From Opitutales bacterium (GTDB lineage Bacteria; Verrucomicrobiota; Verrucomicrobiia; Opitutales; Opitutaceae): DNA of 35,023 nt. The stretch spans positions 1 through 35,023 of the forward strand of contig OMJT01000170.1 in assembly GCA_900299415.1 (NCBI GenBank), in the 5' to 3' direction. The position numbers were made by a program, and so were the translations under genes. How positions within the stretch are numbered: position 1 is the first letter of the stretch; every line of letters begins with the position of its first letter. The notes beneath the pieces were generated by a model, which searched no databases, was not told where the DNA came from, and saw nothing but the letters and a program-made list of their open reading frames with translations. Below are positions 9,827 to 21,114 of this stretch, one piece after another.

Positions 9827-11086
9827 TCAGCGGCCGAGCGGCTTCAGCAGGGCGAACTTCCCGCTCGCGGCCGGGGCGATGAACTTGCGGCGGAACGCGT
9901 TCACGCGGTGCCCGTCGCCGAGCATCGTGGCCAAGCTGGACTCCACGGCCGCATGGTCGGCGCTCTCCTCGGCCACATAATGGAAGTCCCAGCGCGCGGG
10001 GGCAGTCTGCACCAGCGAGTAATGCCAGCACCGGAACGACGCGGGCAGGGCCGCGTCGATTTCGGTGGGCGAGACCAGCGAGCCGTCCGCCCGGAAATGC
10101 AGCCCGCCCTCGCGGCCGAGCAGACGGAAGCCCGTGGGAAAGCGCTGCACGATGTCTCCGGTGTGGTACCGCAGCAGCGGCATGGCCTCGCGGTCGCGGG
10201 TGGTGACGTGGATCTGGTAAACGTCCTTCAGCCCGCCGCGCCAGGGAGTGAGCTCGATAAACGCGTTGGCGTCGATCGCCTGGGAGTCATCGCGGAACGC
10301 CTCGCCGACGAACAGATATCCGGCCTCGGTGGAACCGTAGAGGTCGACCTGCGCGGCCGGGAACACCTCGCGGATGCGGTCGCCATGCTGCCGGCTGGCC
10401 TTGCCGTAAGTGAGGATGATCGCGCGCACACTGGGAACTTTCACGCCGCGCCGCTGCGCCGCGCGGGCGAGGAGCGAGAGGTAGACGGGCTCGCCCTCGA
10501 TCACTTCCGGACGCGTGGCCTGCAGCTCAACGACGATGCGATCCCATTCCGCCTCGGGAAAAGCAAACGGGTCGCTCGAGAGGTTCAGGTAGACGGTGCC
10601 GTCGAAATAGCGGTGCGGGAACGGATGATCCTCGTAGGGGCAGAGGTTGCTGGAGCAGCCGACCGGCGCGAGGACGCACTTGCGGTAGGGCCGGCCGACG
10701 AACTCGCGGAGGATGGGCGAGGCCTGGTAAGCCCGCGCGGTCTGGGCGTTCCACCAGCCCTCCTCCATGATCACCGTCATCGGGCCCTGCGTCGTGCCCG
10801 AGGTCGCCTCGTACTCATAAAGGCTTTCCTGCAGCCCGCGCTCGATCACGCCATAGTCGGCGAAGAACGCCTGGTGGCCGCGCTCGATGATCGTCTTTTT
10901 GTCCAGCGCGGGGATCTCGCGGTAGCACTCCCAGCGCAGCGGCTCGGCGTGCAGCGGGAAGCGCTGGCCGTAAATCGGGCTCCGCTCGTAGATCCGCCGG
11001 ATTTCCTGCTCGAGGGGCCCGGGCACGAGATCGCCGGCAGCGGCGCCCAGCGAGGCGGTGGAGTTGGCAAAGGTGGGACGGGACAT
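9827..11086 (-). CDS. Adenylate-forming enzyme, phenylacetate-CoA ligase (PaaK)-like family
   Basis: YEATSGTTQGPMTVIMEEGWWNAQTARAY, DLYGSTEAGYLFVGE, MPLLRYHTGDIVQRFP. Confidence 0.75.
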   Translation of the reverse strand: MSRPTFANSTASLGAAAGDLVPGPLEQEIRRIYERSPIYGQRFPLHAEPLRWECYREIPALDKKTIIERGHQAFFADYGVIERGLQESLYEYEATSGTTQGPMTVIMEEGWWNAQTARAYQASPILREFVGRPYRKCVLAPVGCSSNLCPYEDHPFPHRYFDGTVYLNLSSDPFAFPEAEWDRIVVELQATRPEVIEGEPVYLSLLARAAQRRGVKVPSVRAIILTYGKASRQHGDRIREVFPAAQVDLYGSTEAGYLFVGEAFRDDSQAIDANAFIELTPWRGGLKDVYQIHVTTRDREAMPLLRYHTGDIVQRFPTGFRLLGREGGLHFRADGSLVSPTEIDAALPASFRCWHYSLVQTAPARWDFHYVAEESADHAAVESSLATMLGDGHRVNAFRRKFIAPAASGKFALLKPLGR

Positions 11087-11127
11087 CAGCAGGGGAGGTC
11101 GGCAGCTAAGTGCGGCATTCCGTGATG

Positions 11128-11709
11128 TCAAACGGCACCCGGGCGCCCGAGGGACTCCCAGACCGGAGCGAAATACCAGAGGGCATTCAGGACCATGCCG
11201 TGGGAGATACGGCCATTGCGCGCCCAGGCAAAGACCTCCTCCACTGACGCAGTTGAGACCGCGATCTCCTCGTCGTGATCCCAGTCTGCCGGGCCCGCCA
11301 CGACAGCCTGCTCCACCAGCACGAGGTGGCAGTGGTTGCCTATAAAGGCGGGATTCGGACGGATGGTGCCCATGAGACGGGCGCGTTGGCCAACATAGCC
11401 GGTCTCCTCACGCAATTCGCGGACCGCCGCCTCCACCGGGTCTTCGCCCGCATCGATCACGCCGCCGGGGATCTCGAGCGAGAAGCAGTCGATGCCGTAG
11501 CGAAACTGATTCACAAGCACCAGGTGGCCGTCGGGCGTGAGCGCCAGCACGTTTACCCAGTCCGGAGCGTTCACCACCACGAACTCGCGCTCGGTGCCGC
11601 GCACAGGGTGGCGGTACTTCCGGGCCTGCACATCGAAGATCCGGGTGTGCGCCACGGTACGCTCGCCTAAATTTTCCCAGCGGGCGGGTTGGGGTGACGC
11701 CGAACTCAT
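11128..11709 (-). CDS. NUDIX hydrolase (ADP-ribose pyrophosphatase-like)
   Basis: Nudix box GGVIDAGEDPVEAAVRELREETGYVG. Confidence 0.92.
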   Translation of the reverse strand: MSSASPQPARWENLGERTVAHTRIFDVQARKYRHPVRGTEREFVVVNAPDWVNVLALTPDGHLVLVNQFRYGIDCFSLEIPGGVIDAGEDPVEAAVRELREETGYVGQRARLMGTIRPNPAFIGNHCHLVLVEQAVVAGPADWDHDEEIAVSTASVEEVFAWARNGRISHGMVLNALWYFAPVWESLGRPGAV

Positions 11710-11714
11710 GGGGT

Positions 11715-11754
11715 GAAAATAAAAATGCCTCCCGGCCGAAAGGCGAGGAGGCAT
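11715..11754 (-). terminator. Rho-independent terminator downstream of LysM gene
   Basis: ATGCCTCC (11725-11732) / GGAGGCAT (11747-11754) with inner gcc-GAAA-ggc; minus-strand T-rich tail. Confidence 0.8.
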
Positions 11755-11775
11755 CGGGGAAAGTTTGCGGAAGAA

Positions 11776-12300
11776 TTATTTCTTCACCGGCAGCTTGATC
11801 TTCTGGCCGACCTTGAGGCTGCTCGAATTCACGCCGGCGTTGACCGCCTGGAGGTCCGCCACCGAGACGCCCTTGGCCCGGGCGATCTTGCTGAAGTTGT
11901 CACCGGCCTGGATGACATACTCGCCGGGACCGGCGACGACCGGGCCGCCACCCTTCGCAGCCGGAGCGGCCGCGGCCTTCTTCGAGGCTTCCTCCATCTT
12001 GTCGAGGCGGGCGGTCAGGTTGCCGAGCAGTTCACCGACCTGATTGAGGTTGGTCTGAACCGAATTGCGTAGCGTGGACACGCCCTGGTTGGCCTTGTTG
12101 GCCGCATCGTTGGCGGTATCGGCAGTCGCCTTGATCCCGTCCACCATGTCGATCTTCGGCTGGTGGTCCATCAGCGTCTTGTTGACGGTAGAGACCTTCA
12201 CGAGGGCAACGATGCCCAGCACGAGGCCGAGGGCGCCAGCGATCACGCCGACCAGGGGGAGCGGCGAACCGCTAGACTCACGGGAGGAAATGGTGTCCAT
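11776..12300 (-). CDS. Membrane-anchored LysM-domain protein
   Basis: N-terminal TM, coiled coil, C-terminal EYVIQAGDNFSKIARAKGVSVADLQAVNAGVNSSSLKVGQKIKLP. Confidence 0.92.
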   Translation of the reverse strand: MDTISSRESSGSPLPLVGVIAGALGLVLGIVALVKVSTVNKTLMDHQPKIDMVDGIKATADTANDAANKANQGVSTLRNSVQTNLNQVGELLGNLTARLDKMEEASKKAAAAPAAKGGGPVVAGPGEYVIQAGDNFSKIARAKGVSVADLQAVNAGVNSSSLKVGQKIKLPVKK

Positions 12301-12380
12301 GTTGAAAAGATTAGCCGGGAAGAAGTAGCGGATTCGCGGGTCGAATCAAGCAGAGATTGGGCCAGCCTTCGCCAAGCATT

Positions 12381-12410
12381 CAGCCGTCGCCGCTCCTAGG
12401 CAGACAAGGC
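12381..12410. repeat. Dispersed intergenic repeat copy (CAGCCGTCGCCGCTCCTAGGCAGACAAGGC)
   Basis: Aligns with 6067-6097. Confidence 0.5.
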
Positions 12411-12470
12411 GGCCCGCAGCCTCCATTGGAGCCTACCTCTGGCGCCGCCAGCCGTTGGCTCGGTGGAGGC

Positions 12471-12547
12471 TGGTCGGGGCGGCGAGATTCGAACTCGCGA
12501 CCTCCTGGTCCCAAACCAGGCGCTCTACCAGGCTAAGCTACACCCCG
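12471..12547 (-). tRNA. tRNA-Pro (anticodon TGG), with encoded CCA
   Basis: CGGGGTGTAGCTTAGCCTGGTAGAGCGCCTGGTTTGGGACCAGGAGGTCGCGAGTTCGAATCTCGCCGCCCCGACCA folds as a cloverleaf; anticodon loop TTTGGGA. Confidence 0.97.
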
Positions 12548-12622
12548 AAAAACCACGCCAATTGCCCTCTTTGGGCCCAAATTGTCAACGTCGCCGGCCA
12601 GCGACCGGCCCAATCCTTCTTC

Positions 12623-13324
12623 TTACTTGGCCGGCGCGGGAAGCTGCAGTGCGGGAGCCGCGGTGGCCGCCGGCGCAGCCGGCGTCGCGACGGTGGCACG
12701 CATGGCCATCGCCCGCTGCGCCCACGGGCTGGAAGGCGCCAGCTGGAAGATCTGCTCCAGGTACTTGGTGGCGTCCTCGTTCTTGCCGGAGGCCTGCGCA
12801 AGGCTGAAAAGCTGGTAGGTCGCCTCGGCTCGCAGGGGGGCAACTTGGGAAGCGTCGGTGGAGAGCTTCTTCAGAGCGTCCTCGCCCTCCGCCGTACGTC
12901 CACCGGAGATGCGGGCCATGGCGCCACCGAGCTTGGCCCGGGCGCCGAAGGGGCCCGCCGGGAGCATGCCGGTCGCCTTGTCGTAGGCCGCGGCGGCATC
13001 GGCGTACTTGCCGGCCGCGTAGGCCTCATCGGCGATGCGAAGCTGGGCGACGCCCGCGAGTTGGTGGTTGGGATTGGCCGTGATGAAAGCCTGCAGCTGG
13101 GCGGTGGTCTCCGCGGCGGCGTACTTCTCGCCGATGCCCTGGTCCACGCTAGCCTGGTAGGCTTGGAAGCCGTAGACGGCGACGATGCCGACCGCGACGG
13201 CGACGCAAACGGCGATCACGCGCTTGCTATTCTTCAGCCAGAACGCGTGGAACTGCTCCTCGAGGCTCGGCACGACGGGTTGCTCCGCGGCGGCGGACTT
13301 GGAGGGATCAAGGGGCGAAGACAT
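12623..13324 (-). CDS. Tetratricopeptide-like membrane-anchored protein (YfgM/TPR_21-like)
   Basis: KNSKRVIAVCVAVAVGIVAVYGFQAYQ TM anchor followed by TPR-like helices. Confidence 0.75.
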   Translation of the reverse strand: MSSPLDPSKSAAAEQPVVPSLEEQFHAFWLKNSKRVIAVCVAVAVGIVAVYGFQAYQASVDQGIGEKYAAAETTAQLQAFITANPNHQLAGVAQLRIADEAYAAGKYADAAAAYDKATGMLPAGPFGARAKLGGAMARISGGRTAEGEDALKKLSTDASQVAPLRAEATYQLFSLAQASGKNEDATKYLEQIFQLAPSSPWAQRAMAMRATVATPAAPAATAAPALQLPAPAK

Positions 13325-13427
13325 ACGCAGGGTTTGCTCGTTGGAACCGCGGAAGAGAGCAAATGCCCGCCGCAGTGTAAATGCCGGAAATCCGCGTCCC
13401 GTAACAGCCCGGGAAACCTGTTTCCAC

Positions 13428-14150
13428 TCAGCGCAGCCAGCCCCTGGCCGAGCGGACCAACGTCACGGCCGCCACCACGGCAGTCTCCACCCGGAGGACC
13501 CGCGTCCCGAGGTGCACGAGAGTGAAGCCCTGCGACCGCAGCAGGTTGCGCTCGGCCGCGGACCATCCCCGCTCGGGGCCCAGGGCAAGTGTCACGGTCG
13601 GGTTAGACCCAATCACCGCCGGTCCGAGCTCCTGCGCGGCCTCATAATTGTCGAGCGCAAGGCGACCGCCAGCCCGCGGCAATCGCTCCAGCGCCGCGGC
13701 CAAGGATTCGCCGGACCTGACCTCCGGCAGCCGGGTGTCGAACGCCTGCGCCACACCCGCAAGCAGGTGGCGGCGCCATTCGCCCGAGGTCCAGAGAGTG
13801 CTCCGGGCATAGCCGCCCTCCCCTTTTTCGGAGACAAAGAATTCCATTCGCGCCACGCCGAGGGCCGCGGTCTCGTGCAGGATCTTCCGCGCCGTCTGGG
13901 GGCGCGGCAGGCCGACGAGCAGACCTAGCGGCTCCAGCGGCAGCGGCAGCGGCCCCCACACGAACGAGAGCTCGAGGGACTGCTCCCCCACCCGCACCAC
14001 AGTGCCCTTGCCCCGCGGGCCGTCGACCACGCCGGCGTCGAAGGTGTCGCCGGGTTTCCGCCGCAGCACTTCCAGCAGGTGCCCAGCGCGCGGGTCCGTC
14101 CGCGGCAACGGCACGCCGATCTCGGCGGATTCAAACAAAATGAGGTTCAC
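13428..14150 (-). CDS. rsmE: 16S rRNA m3U1498 methyltransferase
   Basis: VTLALGPERGWSAAERNLLRSQGFTLVHLGTRVLRVETAVVAAVTL; GTG start overlaps upstream TGA (GTGA). Confidence 0.93.
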   Translation of the reverse strand: MNLILFESAEIGVPLPRTDPRAGHLLEVLRRKPGDTFDAGVVDGPRGKGTVVRVGEQSLELSFVWGPLPLPLEPLGLLVGLPRPQTARKILHETAALGVARMEFFVSEKGEGGYARSTLWTSGEWRRHLLAGVAQAFDTRLPEVRSGESLAAALERLPRAGGRLALDNYEAAQELGPAVIGSNPTVTLALGPERGWSAAERNLLRSQGFTLVHLGTRVLRVETAVVAAVTLVRSARGWLR

Positions 14151-15142
14151 GTCGCAAGCACCCGGTCGATCTCGGACAGTTCCGTGGCGGTAAAGGCCGG
14201 AGCCTGCAGCGCGCGGAGGTTTTCCTCGAGCTGTGCGGGCTGGCTCGCGCCGATCAGCGCCGAGGTGACGACCGGCTGGCGCAGCACCCAAGCCAACGCC
14301 ATCTGGGCAAGCGATTGGCCGCGGGCCCGGGCAAGCGAGTCGAGGCGGCGGACCTGCGCCAGCTTCGCCGGCGTGAGGTGCTCGGGCTTGAGGAAGCGCG
14401 GGTCGCGCGCTGCCCGGGCATCCGCCGGGATCCCGTCGAGGTAGCGGTTGGTGAGAATCCCCTGCGCCAGCGGCGAGAATACAATCGCGCCGATGCCCTC
14501 GCGCGCGAGGACCTCGAGCAGGCCCTGCTCCACGCCGCGCTCGTACAGGCTGTAGCGCGGCTGGTGGATGAGGCAGGGCGTGCCGACGTCGCGCAGGATC
14601 GCCGCGGCGCGGGTGGTTTGTTCCGGCGAGTAGTTCGACAGGCCGACATAGAGCGCCTTGCCGCTGCGGACCGCGTGCGCGAGGGCGCCCATCGTCTCCT
14701 CCAGCGGTGTGTCGGGGTCGGGTCGATGAGAGTAAAAGATGTCGACGTACTCCACGCCGAGACGCCGGAGCGACTGGTCGAGGGAAGCGAGCGTGTACTT
14801 CCGCGAGCCCCAGTCGCCGTAGGGTCCGTCCCAGCCCTTGTAGCCGGCCTTGGTGGAGATGATGATTTCATCGCGATGCGCCGCCAACTCAGCGTGGAGC
14901 AGGCGACCGAAGTTGCGTTCGGCGGCGCCGCGCGGGGGGCCGTAGGCGTTCGCGAGGTCGAAGTGGGTGATCCCGAGATCGAAGGCCTTCAGCACGAGCG
15001 CCCGGCCGGCGGCATGGTCGGCGTCGTCACCAAAATAATGCCAGAATCCGAGGGAGAGCCGCGGCAGCTTCAGGCCGCTGCGACCGCAGGCCCGGTAAAG
15101 CACGGGGTTGGCATAGCGGTCCGGGGCGGGGGTATAGGACAT
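14147..15142 (-). CDS. Aldo/keto reductase (YghZ-like)
   Basis: GITHFDLANAYGPPRGAAERNFG, ISTKAGYKGWDGPYGDWGSRKYTLASLDQSLRRLGVEYVDIFYSHRPDPDTPLEETMGAL. Confidence 0.94.
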   Translation of the reverse strand: MSYTPAPDRYANPVLYRACGRSGLKLPRLSLGFWHYFGDDADHAAGRALVLKAFDLGITHFDLANAYGPPRGAAERNFGRLLHAELAAHRDEIIISTKAGYKGWDGPYGDWGSRKYTLASLDQSLRRLGVEYVDIFYSHRPDPDTPLEETMGALAHAVRSGKALYVGLSNYSPEQTTRAAAILRDVGTPCLIHQPRYSLYERGVEQGLLEVLAREGIGAIVFSPLAQGILTNRYLDGIPADARAARDPRFLKPEHLTPAKLAQVRRLDSLARARGQSLAQMALAWVLRQPVVTSALIGASQPAQLEENLRALQAPAFTATELSEIDRVLAT

Positions 15143-15212
15143 GGGGCGACGGGAATCGCCGCCAGTTGAAAGGCGGCGGGCGAGCGTGGAAAGCCCGGAA
15201 AGGGCGTGCGGC

Positions 15213-16448
15213 TCACTCGAAACGGAGCGCCTCGATGGGATCGAGCGACGCGGCCTTCCACGCCGGGTAGAACCCGAAGCCGACGCCGATAACGGTGCAC
15301 ACGGCCAAACCCGCAAAGGCCCAGTTCCAAGGGAAGACCACGGTTGCATTCAGCATCAACGCCACGCCGTTGCCACCAAGCACGCCGAGGAGGATGCCAA
15401 AGAGGCCGCCGGCGAGCGAGATCACCACCGACTCGATGAGGAACTGTGCGAGAATGTTCTTTTTGCGCGCGCCGATCGACTTGCGGACACCGATCTCCTT
15501 GGTGCGCTCCGTGACACTCACGAGCATGATGTTCATGATGCCGACGCCTGCCGCGACCAAGGCGATGGCGCTGATCGCCAGCGAGCCAAGCTGCAGGCTG
15601 TCGGCCACCGTGGCAAACGCCGCGATCAGCGAGTCATTCGAAGAAATGTCGAAGTCGTTGTCGTCTTCCGCCTTCAGTCCCCGCACGGTGCGCATGGCCG
15701 AGATCGCTCGGTCGACCGTGTCGTTGTACATCTGCTGGTCCGGCGCCTGCGTCGAGATGCCAAGCGAGCGGTTGCGCGAACCAAAGTCGCTCAGGAAACG
15801 CGTGACGGGAATGAGTGCGACCGCGTCCTGACTCTGACCGAACGCTGAGCCCTTCGAGGCGAGGACACCGATAATGGTGTAGAGGTGACCGCGGATGGTG
15901 ATGCGCTTGTCGAGCGGCGACTCCGAGGGAAAGAGCCGGGTGACGAGGTCCTGCCCGATCAACGCGACCGGACGAGCGAGGTCGACGTCGTCGGGCGTGA
16001 GATTGCGGCCGACCTCGACTGTGAACTTGTTCGCGGTGAGGTAATTCTCGTTCGTGCCGGTGAGGCTGACGTTTGACTGGGTCTTGCGCCCGGCGTACGT
16101 GGCCTGGGCTCCGCCGGAGCCGGTCGTGATGGCCACGTTGGCCACACCGTCCATCAATTCCTGGTAGCGCTTGGCCTGACCGTAGGTGATGTCGCGCCGA
16201 TTGGCCAGCCGGCGGCCCTGCTGGCTGTCGGGCGGGCCGAACGAGTTGGCGCGCTTCACAAACTGGAAGGTGTCGGACCCGAGGGCGCTCAGGCCGGACT
16301 CAACGGAGCCGCGCAGCGCGGAGACGCAGGTCATCACGCCGATGACGGAAAACACACCGATCGTGATGCCCAGCATCGTCAGACCCGAACGGAGCTTGTT
16401 CACGCCGAGCGAGGTCAGGGCCATGAGGATGATTTCCGAGAAGATCAT
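15213..16448 (-). CDS. ABC transporter permease (MacB/FtsX-type)
   Basis: KLRSGLTMLGITIGVFSVIGVMT; GIMNIMLVSVTERTKEIGVRKSIGARKKNILAQFLIES. Confidence 0.95.
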   Translation of the reverse strand: MIFSEIILMALTSLGVNKLRSGLTMLGITIGVFSVIGVMTCVSALRGSVESGLSALGSDTFQFVKRANSFGPPDSQQGRRLANRRDITYGQAKRYQELMDGVANVAITTGSGGAQATYAGRKTQSNVSLTGTNENYLTANKFTVEVGRNLTPDDVDLARPVALIGQDLVTRLFPSESPLDKRITIRGHLYTIIGVLASKGSAFGQSQDAVALIPVTRFLSDFGSRNRSLGISTQAPDQQMYNDTVDRAISAMRTVRGLKAEDDNDFDISSNDSLIAAFATVADSLQLGSLAISAIALVAAGVGIMNIMLVSVTERTKEIGVRKSIGARKKNILAQFLIESVVISLAGGLFGILLGVLGGNGVALMLNATVVFPWNWAFAGLAVCTVIGVGFGFYPAWKAASLDPIEALRFE

Positions 16449-17691
16449 TCGTAGCGGAGGGCGACGACGGGGTCGAGGCGCGAGGCGCCGAGGGCCGGGG
16501 CGAAGCCGGAGACGATGCCGGTGAGGATCGAGACCGCCATGCTGACCAGGACGAGACTGAAGGAGAAGACGATGGGGAAGGACGGCACGAAATGGGCGGC
16601 GACCTGGCAGATGCCGAACGTCAGCGCCAGACCCGCCACGCCGCCAACCGCGCAGATCGAGACAGCCTCGATGAGGAACTGCATCAGGATGGTGCGCCGT
16701 CGGGCCCCGAGCGCCTTGCGGGTGCCGATCTCCTTGGTGCGCTCCTTCACGCTTACGAAGGTGATGTTCATGATGCCAATCGCCCCGACAAAGAGCGACA
16801 GGCCGGTGATGAACAGGCCGACAAGGGCGATGCCGCTCTTGATCGGGTCGAGCTGGGCCTTGAACGCCTGTTGCTCGTTGATCGAGAAATTGTCCCGCTC
16901 CCCGGGCAGCTGCGCGCGCACCCGGCGCATGGCGCCGACGAGCTCGTCGATGGCCGACTCGCGCTGGTTCTTGTCCTTCATCTTGATCCGGAGCTGCACC
17001 CCGTTCGAGGTGCCAAAAAACCGTTTGAAGGCCGTCACCGGTATCACGGCCTGGTTGTCCAAGCTGAAGAGACCGAGAAAGGAACCTTGCTTGGCGAGGA
17101 TGCCGATCACGAGGAAGGGCTGGTTATTAATCCGCACCGTCTGGCCGAGCGGCGAGATGCCCGGCTGGATTGTCTCCGCCACGTCGGCGCCAAGCACGCA
17201 CACCAGGGTGCCGGCCCGCGCCTCGGCGTCCGTGAAGAGCCGCCCCTCAGCTAAGTCAAAGGTCGCCGTACGGGCATAATCACCGGTCGTGCCCAGCGTG
17301 CGGACGCCGGTGGCGCGGTTGGCGCCGAGCTTGACCGTCGTGTTGCGGTTGATCACGGGCACGGCCACCTCGAGCTGAGAATGCGGGGTGGCCTCGAACA
17401 CCCGATTGAGCGCCTCCGCATGCTCCAGCCGGATCGCCGGACGGTTCTGGTAATTCCACCAGTCTTCCGTGCGAGCCCACGGCCATTTCTCGATGTAGAG
17501 GATGTCGTCGCCGAGGATGGCGAGGCTGTTCTGGAAGCTCACGTCGATGCCGTTGATCGCGGTACCCATCAGCGTCACGGCCACGATACCTATAATCACT
17601 CCCAGAGCGGTGAGCAGCGAGCGCATCTTGTTCGCCAGGATCTGCGCAAAGGCGATCCGCACGGACTCGGAGAACTCGTAGCCGAGCGTGG

Positions 17692-17695
<4 letters not shown>
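16445..17695 (-). CDS. ABC transporter permease (MacB/FtsX-type), second paralog
   Basis: [64 protein letters not shown] overlap with next gene. Confidence 0.95.
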
Positions 17696-18420
<725 letters not shown>

Positions 18421-18429
18421 CGGGCCAGG

Positions 18430-19776
18430 TTACTTGGCGACCGGGGTGGCGGACGTAGTGGGCTGCTCGATGCGGATCTTGGCGGCATCCTTCAGGCGGC
18501 GGGAGATGGCGGCGTAGCTGCCCGAGACCACCTCGTCGCCGGCTTTCAGACCGCGCTTCACTTCAATGTGGGTGAGGTCGGCAATGCCGGTCTCGACCGA
18601 CACCATCTTCACGGTGTCGCCCTGTCGTACGAACACGACGCGCTGGAGCTGATCGCGCCCGCGACGGGCCTGCTCCTTCTCGGCGGCAGCGTCGAGCATG
18701 TCGCCGGTCTTGTCCTCGGCGGCCTTGGCCTGCTGCTGCTGCAGTTCCTCAGAGGTGAGCGAGCCGGCGCGGACGGTCACGCTCTGAATCGGTACGGCGG
18801 TGACGTTCGTCACGGTCTGGGTCTCGATGTCGGCGGTGGCGCTCATGCCAGGCCGGAGGGGAATGTCACGGTCGGTGACGGCAATCTTGACCTGGAAATT
18901 GGTGACGTCGTCGGAGCCTTGCGCGCCTGCCTGAGCGGAGTTGCTGATCTCGGAGACGCGGCCGTTGAATTTCCGGCCGGGGAAGGCGTCGATGGTGATG
19001 ACGGCGTGGTTGCCGGGCTTCACATTGACGATGTCGTTCTCGTTCACCTTCACGCGAAGCTCCATGTGGTCGAGATCGGCGACGCGCATGAGCTCGGAAG
19101 CACCGTAGCCGCCGGTGCCGGTGACGCGTTCGCCGAGCTGGTTATTGAGGACACTGATCTTGCCGTCGATCGGCGAGGTGATGATCGTCTTGGCCAGCTG
19201 GTCGCGCGCCTGGCTAAGGGAGCCCTCGGCGCGGCTGATGCTGGCGATGGCGCTTTCGTAGCCGGCCTTGGCGCTCTCATAGGAGGCCACGGCGGCCACG
19301 TATTCGGCCTCGGAGATGTTCTTCGTGCTATAGAGGTCCTGGTTGCGCTTGAAGTCGGATTCAGCCTTCACGAGGCGCGACTTGCTGTCGGCGGCGGAGG
19401 CCTTCGTCGCGGCGAGGCTGGCCTCCTGCTGCTCGACCTGGAAACGGTAGTTGTCGGGCTTGATCTTCAGGAGCAAGTCACCCTGCTTCACGGTCGCACC
19501 CTCCTTGAAGGGGAGCTCGATGATCTCGCCGGAGACCTCGGGGGCGATCTTGACCTCCTTCTCGGGCTGGACCTTGCCGGTGGCGGTGACGAGCTGGGTG
19601 ATGGTCTTGGTGATGGCCTTCTCGGTGGTTACCGGGATCACCTCACCGGCGCCAGCGCGGGCCTTGAACGCAGTCGCCGCCCCGGCGGCCACGAGGACAA
19701 GACCGCCAAGGACGATCCACTTGGCGGGCGATTTCTTGCGGGGGGTCAGGACGGGCGGAGGCTGAGGGGAGGACAT
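18430..19776 (-). CDS. Efflux periplasmic adaptor subunit (MacA/HlyD family)
   Basis: TATGKVQPEKEVKIAPEVSGEIIELPFKEGATVKQGDLLLKIKPD; TIITSPIDGKISVLNNQLGERV; downstream ABC genes. Confidence 0.94.
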   Translation of the reverse strand: MSSPQPPPVLTPRKKSPAKWIVLGGLVLVAAGAATAFKARAGAGEVIPVTTEKAITKTITQLVTATGKVQPEKEVKIAPEVSGEIIELPFKEGATVKQGDLLLKIKPDNYRFQVEQQEASLAATKASAADSKSRLVKAESDFKRNQDLYSTKNISEAEYVAAVASYESAKAGYESAIASISRAEGSLSQARDQLAKTIITSPIDGKISVLNNQLGERVTGTGGYGASELMRVADLDHMELRVKVNENDIVNVKPGNHAVITIDAFPGRKFNGRVSEISNSAQAGAQGSDDVTNFQVKIAVTDRDIPLRPGMSATADIETQTVTNVTAVPIQSVTVRAGSLTSEELQQQQAKAAEDKTGDMLDAAAEKEQARRGRDQLQRVVFVRQGDTVKMVSVETGIADLTHIEVKRGLKAGDEVVSGSYAAISRRLKDAAKIRIEQPTTSATPVAK

Positions 19777-20025
19777 GTTTGGAAGCACAAGGGAGCCGAA
19801 ACGGTTAAAGATGGTCGAAATTGAACGCCCCGGCAAGCCGGCCCGAGGCGGTTGTGTCAGTACGCGGGAGGACCCGCAAAGTTGCATCTAACTTGTGGCG
19901 AATGGTTCGAAGGCCGGATCGGCGGTCGTTGGGCAATCCAGGGTTTCCCGCCCAGAGGGCAATCCGGAGCACATGCGAATCCGGCGCGAGATTTCCACCG
20001 CGCGGCGGCGGGAGTAGCGGCCCGT

Positions 20026-21114
20026 TCAGTTGCCGCGAGCCGCGCCGCGGTTGCCCGTGGCATTCGGCGCCCCACCCCGCTGCTGCGCGCCGATCGTCAT
20101 TTGAATGACCTGGCCGATCGAGGAAGCGGCCTGCTGGGATTGCTGTGTGGCCTGGAGGACCTGCATCTGGGTCGGCGTGAGGACGGTCGCGGCCGCGGTC
20201 AGGTTGTTGGCGCTAATGTTGGACGTGCCGCCGCCAACTCGAATGTTAACGCCTCCGCCGCCGGCGCCGGCATTGAATGTCATGACATTCGCGCCACCAC
20301 CCAAGCCTGCCGCCGGGATAATCATGGTCTGGCCCCGGTCAGGCGTCGCGCTGGGTCCAAGCGCGGAGATCAACGCCTCGCTTTGGGCCGCATCCATCGG
20401 CACGCCGGCCATCGTGAGTTGCTGCTGGTAGGAAGCGACCTCCTGGCGCCGCGGCAGTGTGGCCTGGTAGGTCTCATACTGGCTGAAGACGGCATCGCCC
20501 ATGGTGGTTTTAAGCTGAGCGTCGATCTGGGCCTGCTGGTCGCGAACGAGCGTTTGCAGCGTCTGCGCGTCCGGCTGCACCCCGCTGGCCATCGCGGCGG
20601 CCATGACATCCTGCATCACGCTCTGCCGATTCGCCAGCAGCGTGGTGACCGCGTCGGCCTGTTCGCCGCTCAGTCCGGAATTCCGGAAAAACGGGGCGTA
20701 CTGCACACTGAGGTTCGCCTTCGCCGCCGTGGCCTGGAGGGCGACGTTCTGCGGCGTGTTGAACGAGTTCATCATGCCGGTGATCAACGCCTGCATGTCG
20801 GCCCCGCCGCGCCCCTGGAAGAGGGCGGCCAGACCCGTGGCGCCGTCGGCGGCATTCGCGCCGCGCCCGCGGGCATTGGCCGGGGCGGCCGGGGGAGCGG
20901 ATTTCGCCGCCGCGAGTTGCGCCTCGAGGTCCTTGTTGCGCTTCTCGGCCTCGAAGGCCCGGGCTCGGGCGGCGGCGAGATCCTTCTCGCTCACCTGGGA
21001 GCTGCGCAGAACCGTGAGCGCATCGTGCTCTCGCCAGGCAAAGACACCGAGGCCGAGAACGGCCAGCAGCAGGAGGGCGATGACGAACGATTGGGGTTTG
21101 GAGGAGGCATTCAT
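20026..21114 (-). CDS. Hypothetical membrane-anchored protein, Ala/Gln/Gly-rich
   Basis: N-terminal TM QSFVIALLLLAVLGLGVFAWREHD, coiled coil, Gly-rich LGGGANVMTFNAGAGGGGVNIRVGGG. Confidence 0.75.
   Translation of the reverse strand: MNASSKPQSFVIALLLLAVLGLGVFAWREHDALTVLRSSQVSEKDLAAARARAFEAEKRNKDLEAQLAAAKSAPPAAPANARGRGANAADGATGLAALFQGRGGADMQALITGMMNSFNTPQNVALQATAAKANLSVQYAPFFRNSGLSGEQADAVTTLLANRQSVMQDVMAAAMASGVQPDAQTLQTLVRDQQAQIDAQLKTTMGDAVFSQYETYQATLPRRQEVASYQQQLTMAGVPMDAAQSEALISALGPSATPDRGQTMIIPAAGLGGGANVMTFNAGAGGGGVNIRVGGGTSNISANNLTAAATVLTPTQMQVLQATQQSQQAASSIGQVIQMTIGAQQRGGAPNATGNRGAARGN

Noticed and set aside
15157-15178. CGCCGCC-agttgaaa-GGCGGCG hairpin after the last ABC permease gene
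   Set aside because: No U-tract on either strand and short GC stems are common in this composition, so not called as a terminator.
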